Source of the DNA: Candidatus Kerfeldbacteria bacterium
GTDB taxonomy: Bacteria; Patescibacteriota; Patescibacteriia; Veblenbacterales; UBA10138
DNA: 8,173 nucleotides
Direction: 5' to 3'
Assembly (NCBI GenBank): GCA_016234305.1
Contig: JACRFM010000056.1
Location: 1 to 8,173 of the forward strand
The position numbers and the translations under genes were made by a program. Positions 4,793-8,173 of the stretch are shown here, in pieces (position 1 is the stretch's first letter; every line of letters starts with the position of its first letter). The notes under the pieces were generated by a model. The model had not been told where the DNA came from and did not search any database. It saw nothing but the letters and a program-made list of their open reading frames with translations.

Positions 4793-5728
4793 TTAGTCGG
4801 GTAATTTAACAGCTAATCTCAGTTTGGCGCTACGGGCGCGGGAGTTGTTTTTTACTTCAGCGGCCGAAGGTGTAATTGGACGCTGGGTGATTAATTTTAA
4901 ACTGGCTCTGTGGCCGCAGCGACAAATTGGAGACGACGGCGGACATAAACAGTCAGTTGATTCCCGCCGTAGCCAATTCTTGACCACTCTATCTTCGCCG
5001 GAATGAAAACTGATAATAGCGAGTCGTCCGCCCGGAGCCAGCAAGGGAAGCGTTTGCGGCAAAGTCTCCTGCAGCTGCTTGAGTTCATTGTTAACGGCGA
5101 TGCGCAGAGCTTGCCAGACCAGCGTGGCCGCAGGCAATGAGCGCCGCCCCTTACCTTGAACTCTGTCCACGATGGCGAGTAATTCCGCAGTCGTAGTTAA
5201 GGGTACAAGGCGCTGCTCATTGATAATGGCGCGGGCTAAACGTCCAGCCTGCGGCACTTCACCATAATCGCGCAGGACTTCAGTCAGTTCTTTAACCGAC
5301 CATTGCGTCAACATTTGCCAGGCCGGCGTACCCGCGGCAGTGTTATAACGTAAATCTAAAGGTGCTTTAATTTGGAAAGAGAAACCTCGCGCCGGGTCAG
5401 CAAGCTGAGGTGAGGAAAAACCAAGGTCAAATAATATGCCTGCAACTTCCGTAAAACTGTGAGCTAAAGCATGGTCGGTTAAATATAAATATGAATCATT
5501 AATTAGCGTAACCCGTTCTTTAAAGGGAGTTAGATTTTCTCGCGCCGCGATTATAGCCTGTCCGTCGCAGTCCAAACCAAGCAATCTGCCTAAAGGGGCT
5601 GTCCGCTGCAAAATGGCAACCGCGTGCCCGCCGCCGCCAATGGTGCAATCTATAAAACTTTCACCACGCTTGGGCGACAGGCCCGCTATAACTTCATTTA
5701 AAAGAACTGGCAAATGGTAGTAACTCAT
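4793..5728 (-). CDS. rsmH: 16S rRNA (cytosine-1402-N4) methyltransferase RsmH
   Basis: RsmH (MraW) methylates N4 of C1402 in the ribosomal P site of 16S rRNA using S-adenosylmethionine. The 311-aa protein is of normal length. Visible motifs: HLPVLLNEV at 5-13, the SAM-binding DCTIGGGGHA at 27-36, the acidic GLDCDGQA at 51-58, FDLGFSSPQL at 100-109, GFSF at 115-118, ISFHSGEDRVVK at 239-250, and the C-terminal NNSRARSAKLR at 294-304. FHSGEDR differs from the usual FHSLEDR by Leu to Gly. Four cysteines at 260, 262, 269 and 271 (CLCPPSSPICRC) form a possible metal site. ATG 5728 is preceded at a distance of about 11 nt by AGG in CCAGGTAG. It follows mraZ by 23 nt and precedes ftsL in one operon. 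Confidence 0.97.
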   Translation of the reverse strand: MSYYHLPVLLNEVIAGLSPKRGESFIDCTIGGGGHAVAILQRTAPLGRLLGLDCDGQAIIAARENLTPFKERVTLINDSYLYLTDHALAHSFTEVAGILFDLGFSSPQLADPARGFSFQIKAPLDLRYNTAAGTPAWQMLTQWSVKELTEVLRDYGEVPQAGRLARAIINEQRLVPLTTTAELLAIVDRVQGKGRRSLPAATLVWQALRIAVNNELKQLQETLPQTLPLLAPGGRLAIISFHSGEDRVVKNWLRRESTDCLCPPSSPICRCGHRASLKLITQRPITPSAAEVKNNSRARSAKLRLAVKLPD

Positions 5729-5751
5729 AATCGTACTACCTGGTGAATTAA

Positions 5752-6183
5752 TTAAACCCCAAGTTCACCCAAAGCTTCAGCAATATCACCGCTGCCTTTT
5801 TCCGTGCGCGCGCGATAAATTTGCCAAGCTTTGGCATCCCACAACTCCAAACGGTTGTATAACCCGGCCACTACTATTTGCCTTTTCAAGCCGGCATATT
5901 GCCGCAAATAGTCCGGCACCAATACTCTGCCCTGGCTGTCAATTTCCAAATCCATGGCACCGGCCAGCATATGACGGGCAAAGGCCCGGCTATTAGCCTT
6001 ACTAATAGGTAATTTGGCTATACGGCCGGCTAATTCCGCCCAATTAGTGCGAGTATAAACAAAAAGACAGCGGTCTACTCCGCGGGTAACCACTGCGCCG
6101 GCTTTAAGCAAAGCTCTAAACTTAGCCGGAATGGCCAGTCGGCCCTTATCATCTATGGCGTGCTGATATTCGCCAAGAAACAT
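5752..6183 (-). CDS. mraZ: Transcriptional regulator MraZ
   Basis: MraZ is the first gene of dcw clusters and in studied bacteria binds repeated boxes in its own promoter to regulate the operon. The 143-aa protein has the usual tandem SpoVT/AbrB-type fold: GEYQHAIDDKGR (4-15) with IPAKFR (18-23) in the first half, and GAMDLEIDSQGR (75-86) with VPDYLR (89-94) in the second. D-x-K/Q-G-R is conserved in both halves. GLYNRLELWD (107-116) is also typical. ATG 6183 is the only good start; the Shine-Dalgarno is poor. The 110-nt leader and promoter region carry five evenly spaced AGTGG-like boxes, a fitting operator. The rsmH gene follows after 23 nt. Confidence 0.97.
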   Translation of the reverse strand: MFLGEYQHAIDDKGRLAIPAKFRALLKAGAVVTRGVDRCLFVYTRTNWAELAGRIAKLPISKANSRAFARHMLAGAMDLEIDSQGRVLVPDYLRQYAGLKRQIVVAGLYNRLELWDAKAWQIYRARTEKGSGDIAEALGELGV

Positions 6184-6267
6184 ATAATCTTAGGCCTAAT
6201 AGGTTATGTTAGGTTAAATTAAGTTAAAAAAATCAAGGGGGGTTATGCACCTGATAACAACTTATCC

Positions 6268-6313
6268 CCACTTTAGTTGCACTTTTCACCACTTGATTCC
6301 ATTTTACACCACT
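6268..6313 (-). promoter_or_regulatory. Predicted MraZ operator: five phased boxes
   Basis: On the minus strand five pentamers follow at 10, 10, 10 and 11 bp: AGTGG (6313-6309), AATGG (6303-6299), AGTGG (6293-6289), AGTGC (6283-6279) and AGTGG (6272-6268). Most are preceded by A-rich bases, giving an AAAGTGG-N3 pattern. Known MraZ sites are direct repeats with 10-bp period (TGGGA-N5 in Enterobacteria, AAAGTG[G/T]-N3 in Mollicutes). Box 1 lies in the promoter spacer and box 2 overlaps the -10 element, so binding should block polymerase. Confidence 0.72.
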
Positions 6314-6329
6314 GGAATCAAACTGTCAA
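6301..6329 (-). promoter_or_regulatory. Main dcw operon promoter (mraZ promoter)
   Basis: The minus strand has consensus -35 TTGACA (6329-6324), exactly 17 bp, and -10 TAAAAT (6306-6301). The start is expected near 6294, giving a leader of about 110 nt to ATG 6183. It is the strongest promoter match in the window. Confidence 0.78.
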
Positions 6330-6437
6330 AGTAGCTAACAAGTGGATAACTGCCCAGTCAGCTGATTATTACAAAGACTTACGAGTACTTAGTCAAATTT
6401 GATAAATAGTTCTTAGTTCACAGAAGACTAAGATTAG

Positions 6438-6467
6438 GAAAAAAATAAAACACTGGGAGGAAGTGTT
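6438..6467 (-). terminator. Rho-independent terminator of the transporter-tsaB unit
   Basis: The minus strand forms a 6-bp stem AACACT/AGTGTT (6449-6454 with 6462-6467) around a 7-nt loop, followed by TTATTTTTTT (6448-6439). It closes the upstream eamA-tsaB unit before the dcw promoter. The stem is short, but the T-run is long. Confidence 0.65.
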
Positions 6468-6553
6468 CTACGGCTGAATAAAATTGAGGATTAAGAATTA
6501 AGAACAAAAACCATAAATCCCCGTCTACTGGCAGACAATGATGGCTCCCTCTC

Positions 6554-6635
6554 GTCATCGCGAGAGCCGATGGCCATCGGCTCGTGGCGACCTCAAAGAC
6601 AGAGATTGCTTCGTAGCAGACTCCTCGCAATGACA
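6554..6635. mobile_element. Palindromic MITE-like repeat
   Basis: Imperfect terminal inverted repeats CGTCATCGCGAG (6553-6564) and CTCGCAATGACA (6624-6635) bound about 82 bp. Inside are a 20-bp perfect palindrome GAGCCGATGGCCATCGGCTC (6564-6583) and TGCTTCGTAGCA (6608-6619). The pattern TCATTGCGAGGA...GAAGCAATC is a repeat type known from many bacterial genomes. It has no coding capacity, and no target duplication was recognised. It begins 20 nt after the tsaB-like stop codon. Confidence 0.6.
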
Positions 6636-6654
6636 GAAAGACATCCAGACACTG

Positions 6655-7047
6655 CTAGCCTACTGCCGGACGTGAATAAGTTATCCTGATTAAACTGTCC
6701 TTGGCCAATACTTTAAAGTGCCGGCTGACAGCGTTGTAATCAGATAATTGTTTAACGGCTAAGGCCGGCACGGCAAGCGCGTAAGCCAAAGTATTAGCCA
6801 CTACCATTACCAAACGCTGGCGAGAAAAACTAGCCTCGCTCTGGCACACCACTATACCCCTTATATGGTGGCGCGTACTTTTTAAAAAATTACCTATACT
6901 ACCAATCATGGTTTCACAAGACGTGCCTTGTTTATAAACTCGCTGCTTAATAACGCCAAGTGGGGCCAGCAAAATCAACGACAAATCATTATTTGCCTGC
7001 GGCGTAATAATTAAATATGGTTGATGCTTTAGCTTGGTTGAGACCAT
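6655..7047 (-). CDS. Short TsaB-like protein (130 aa)
   Basis: TsaB is the scaffold partner of TsaD in making the t6A modification of tRNA. Residues 21-100 follow the TsaB N-terminal half: a beta strand region (LSLILLAPLGVI), a helix ahead of the motif (MIGSIGNFLK), IRGIVVCQ at 62-69, then SEASFSRQR at 70-78 where the family has GPGSFTGLR, followed by VANTLAYALAVPALAV at 83-98. The C-terminal half of a full TsaB (about 230 aa in E. coli) is absent, and a repeat element follows the stop. Either this is the short form seen in CPR bacteria or a truncated gene. The GPG part of the motif is lost. ATG 7047 lies inside the end of the upstream transporter gene (19-bp overlap), with AGG eight bases upstream, so translation is probably coupled. 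Confidence 0.6.
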   Translation of the reverse strand: MVSTKLKHQPYLIITPQANNDLSLILLAPLGVIKQRVYKQGTSCETMIGSIGNFLKSTRHHIRGIVVCQSEASFSRQRLVMVVANTLAYALAVPALAVKQLSDYNAVSRHFKVLAKDSLIRITYSRPAVG

Positions 7048-7925
7048 AAACTTAACCTGGTTACTGCATATAATAATATTACTGCGCCCATAATTTGTAC
7101 TAGCGATAAAACTTCATGCAAAAAAATCCAGTTCAAGACTACGGCCGAGAGCGGCCAAGTAAGTTCTAATAGAGCCGAGACGGAAGCGCGAGTTACGGCT
7201 AAACCTTTGTAATATATATACATAGCGCCAAAACCCGGACCAATCATAATTATCATTATGGATAACAATTGCCGCCAAGTTAAACTAGCCGCCTCAGTGG
7301 CCGCCGCGCCGCTAGAAAGCCAAAGTACAATTAAAAAAGGTATGGCCACGGCAAATCTAAGCGCGGCGAGCAGGGGCGGAGGTAATCTCTTTAACAATCC
7401 CCTGCCTACCACCGTCGCGCTGCCCCACAAAGCCGCCGCCACTAAAGCCAAACTTACACCGACCGCGCCGTTTTTGTATAATTCCAAACGCGGCCAAACT
7501 TCCGGAAACGAAATCAAATATCCGCCCCCCAAAGCCAACCCGGCATACCACCAAAAACGCCTGGGCAAACTCTCCCGCAGCAGCCAAGCAGCCAGTAAAA
7601 AAGTGACTAAGGGTTGAATTTTTTGCAATAAAATACTGACCGACGGGCTGACATATTTAAATGAAGCTGTAAAAGCAATCGTGGCCAGCGCCGAAGCGGC
7701 TATGCCGATAAATAATAAACCCAGCCATTCTCTGGTATTTATTTTTTTAATATCAGGCCAATACTTAATTAATAGCGGCACTACCACCACTAAGGCTACC
7801 AAATGTTCCAGCAGCACGATGGTAGTGGCATTAAGCTGCCGTGATAAAGGCTGACGTAACAAAGTATCAGTGGCCCACAAAAAAGCGGCCAGGGCGATAA
7901 GTAATGATTTGTAATTAAGTGGCAT
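7029..7925 (-). CDS. EamA/DMT-family transporter
   Basis: A 298-aa integral membrane protein with about ten hydrophobic helices in two EamA repeats (roughly 5-138 and 153-293). Recognisable features are the opening ALAAFLWATDTLLRQPL, the FTASFKYVSPSVSILLQKIQPLVTF segment of repeat one (84-109), and in repeat two SLALVAAALWGSATVVGR followed by YYKGLAVTRASVSALLELTWPL and a final VGAVILLY-like helix. The family exports or imports small metabolites such as amino acids or drugs; the substrate cannot be read from sequence. ATG 7925 has no Shine-Dalgarno. The gene overlaps the tsaB-like gene by 19 bp and so heads a two-gene unit. No link between the two functions is evident. Confidence 0.92.
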   Translation of the reverse strand: MPLNYKSLLIALAAFLWATDTLLRQPLSRQLNATTIVLLEHLVALVVVVPLLIKYWPDIKKINTREWLGLLFIGIAASALATIAFTASFKYVSPSVSILLQKIQPLVTFLLAAWLLRESLPRRFWWYAGLALGGGYLISFPEVWPRLELYKNGAVGVSLALVAAALWGSATVVGRGLLKRLPPPLLAALRFAVAIPFLIVLWLSSGAAATEAASLTWRQLLSIMIIMIGPGFGAMYIYYKGLAVTRASVSALLELTWPLSAVVLNWIFLHEVLSLVQIMGAVILLYAVTRLSLWSQPS

Positions 7926-7938
7926 TGACGTTAATAAA

Positions 7939-7956
7939 ACACCCGAAATGAGGTGT
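7939..7956 (-). other. Small hairpin in the leader of the transporter gene
   Basis: The minus strand has ACACC (7943-7939 complement) paired with GGTGT across an 8-nt loop, followed by TTTTATT, 14 nt before ATG 7925. It may be a weak terminator of an upstream unit outside the window or an attenuator. The five-pair stem is short. Confidence 0.35.
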
Positions 7957-8024
7957 AATGATTAAATTCTAAATCTAAATAATAAATGGTAAAATCTTAT
8001 CACTTAGGATAATGTAAAATGCAA

Positions 8025-8075
8025 AAATGAAACCTCCACGGGCTTACGCCCGAAGTATCCTTCATTTCTTCGGCG
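8025..8075 (+). repeat. 51-nt dispersed repeat, copy 2
   Basis: It matches 286-336 at 44 of 51 positions, ungapped and in the same orientation. The inner hairpin CGGGC-TTAC-GCCCG (8039-8052) is perfect here. It is bounded by AAATGAA and TTCATTT and followed by further palindromes, as in copy 1. Confidence 0.8.
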
Positions 8076-8173
8076 AAATCCGCCGAAACACCCTCCTTCG
8101 CTCTTCGAGCTTCGGAGGGTCCTACCTCCGCATTCATCCTCGGGCTTACGCCCGAGGTCTTCTGCGAAGGCGG
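8069..8173. repeat. GC-rich palindrome cluster at the window end
   Basis: Three hairpins follow repeat copy 2: TTCGGCG/CGCCGAA (8069-8075 with 8081-8087), ACCCTCC/GGAGGGT (8090-8096 with 8114-8120, with an inner GCTC/GAGC), and a perfect 8-bp CCTCGGGC/GCCCGAGG with loop TTAC (8138-8145 with 8150-8157). The last shares the 15-mer CGGGCTTACGCCCGA with 8039-8053. No gene is seen, and the cluster runs off the window. Confidence 0.75.

Larger units (their letters stand above)
6243..6349. promoter_or_regulatory. Three DnaA-box-like sites at the mraZ promoter
   Basis: TTATGCACC (6243-6251, plus), TTATCCCCA (6262-6270, plus) and TTATCCACT (6349-6341, minus) each match the DnaA box TTATNCACA at 8 of 9 positions. 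They flank or overlap the promoter and MraZ boxes. Functional DnaA binding is only a possibility. Confidence 0.3.

Noticed and set aside
6184..6294. Riboswitch in the mraZ leader
   Set aside because: No recognisable conserved aptamer core or leader terminator; only weak local pairing such as GTTAT/ATAAC at 6242-6258.
6243..6349. Replication origin
   Set aside because: Only three imperfect DnaA boxes are present, with no dnaA, dnaN or other origin-linked genes; the promoter and MraZ operator explain the region better.
6418..6630. Minus-strand open frame of 70 codons
   Set aside because: It reads through the terminator and the MITE-like palindromic repeat; the product has no recognisable domain, and there is no ribosome binding site.
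7258..7617. Plus-strand open frame of 119 codons antisense to the transporter
   Set aside because: It is the mirror of a convincing EamA membrane protein; composition is basic and low in complexity, with no start signal.
1215..7925. TGA reassigned to glycine, as in some CPR groups (Gracilibacteria, Absconditabacteria)
   Set aside because: All genes are full length under the standard code. None happens to end in TGA, but with nine genes that is not enough to argue for recoding.

Overview
The window looks like a chromosomal piece of a Candidate Phyla Radiation (Patescibacteria) bacterium, probably Parcubacteria-like. This rests on family resemblance and was not checked by a search. The signs are a cell-division and cell-wall (dcw) cluster in the order mraZ-rsmH-ftsL-ftsI-murF, a MurF without the usual N-terminal substrate domain, a very short TsaB-like protein, a tiny GIY-YIG protein, and intergenic regions full of GC-rich nested palindromes and AAAGTCAAAA-type low-complexity repeats. 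The standard genetic code fits: no gene is broken by in-frame TGA. Every gene found lies on the minus strand, so transcription runs from high to low coordinates.

Right to left along transcription: (1) 6655-7925 holds a ten-helix EamA/DMT transporter overlapping a short TsaB-like gene, closed by a Rho-independent terminator at about 6438-6467. A palindromic MITE-like repeat at 6554-6635 lies between the last stop codon and that terminator. (2) 6184-6437 is the dcw control region. It has a near-consensus promoter (TTGACA-17-TAAAAT) overlapped by five AGTGG-like boxes at 10-11 bp spacing, which look like an autoregulatory MraZ operator, plus three near-consensus DnaA boxes. (3) 2687-6183 is a compact mraZ-rsmH-ftsL-ftsI operon: regulator, 16S rRNA methyltransferase, small divisome coiled-coil protein and septal transpeptidase. 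(4) A 188-nt repeat-rich spacer with a candidate promoter leads to the murF-like gene, which ends at an AT-rich bidirectional hairpin.

(5) 649-1141 is an unusual unit. A promoter is followed by a 22-nt copy of the 5' end of tRNA-Glu, two GC-rich hairpins, a 79-codon GIY-YIG gene, and then the intact tRNA-Glu(CUC), whose first base directly abuts the last base of the GIY-YIG stop codon. It looks as if a small element entered the tRNA gene, displaced its promoter and regenerated the full tRNA downstream. (6) 286-620 is a cluster of structured repeats. One 51-nt module recurs at 8025-8075 in the same orientation with 44 of 51 identical bases. (7) 1-263 is a self-contained micro-gene: promoter, strong Shine-Dalgarno, a 25-codon cysteine-rich ORF and a terminator hairpin.

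The dcw genes work together: MraZ tunes the operon, RsmH modifies 16S rRNA, FtsL scaffolds FtsI at the septum, and the MurF ligase supplies (or once supplied) the pentapeptide precursor. The best candidates for something undescribed are the GIY-YIG/tRNA-Glu arrangement and the 25-aa Cys-rich protein unit.
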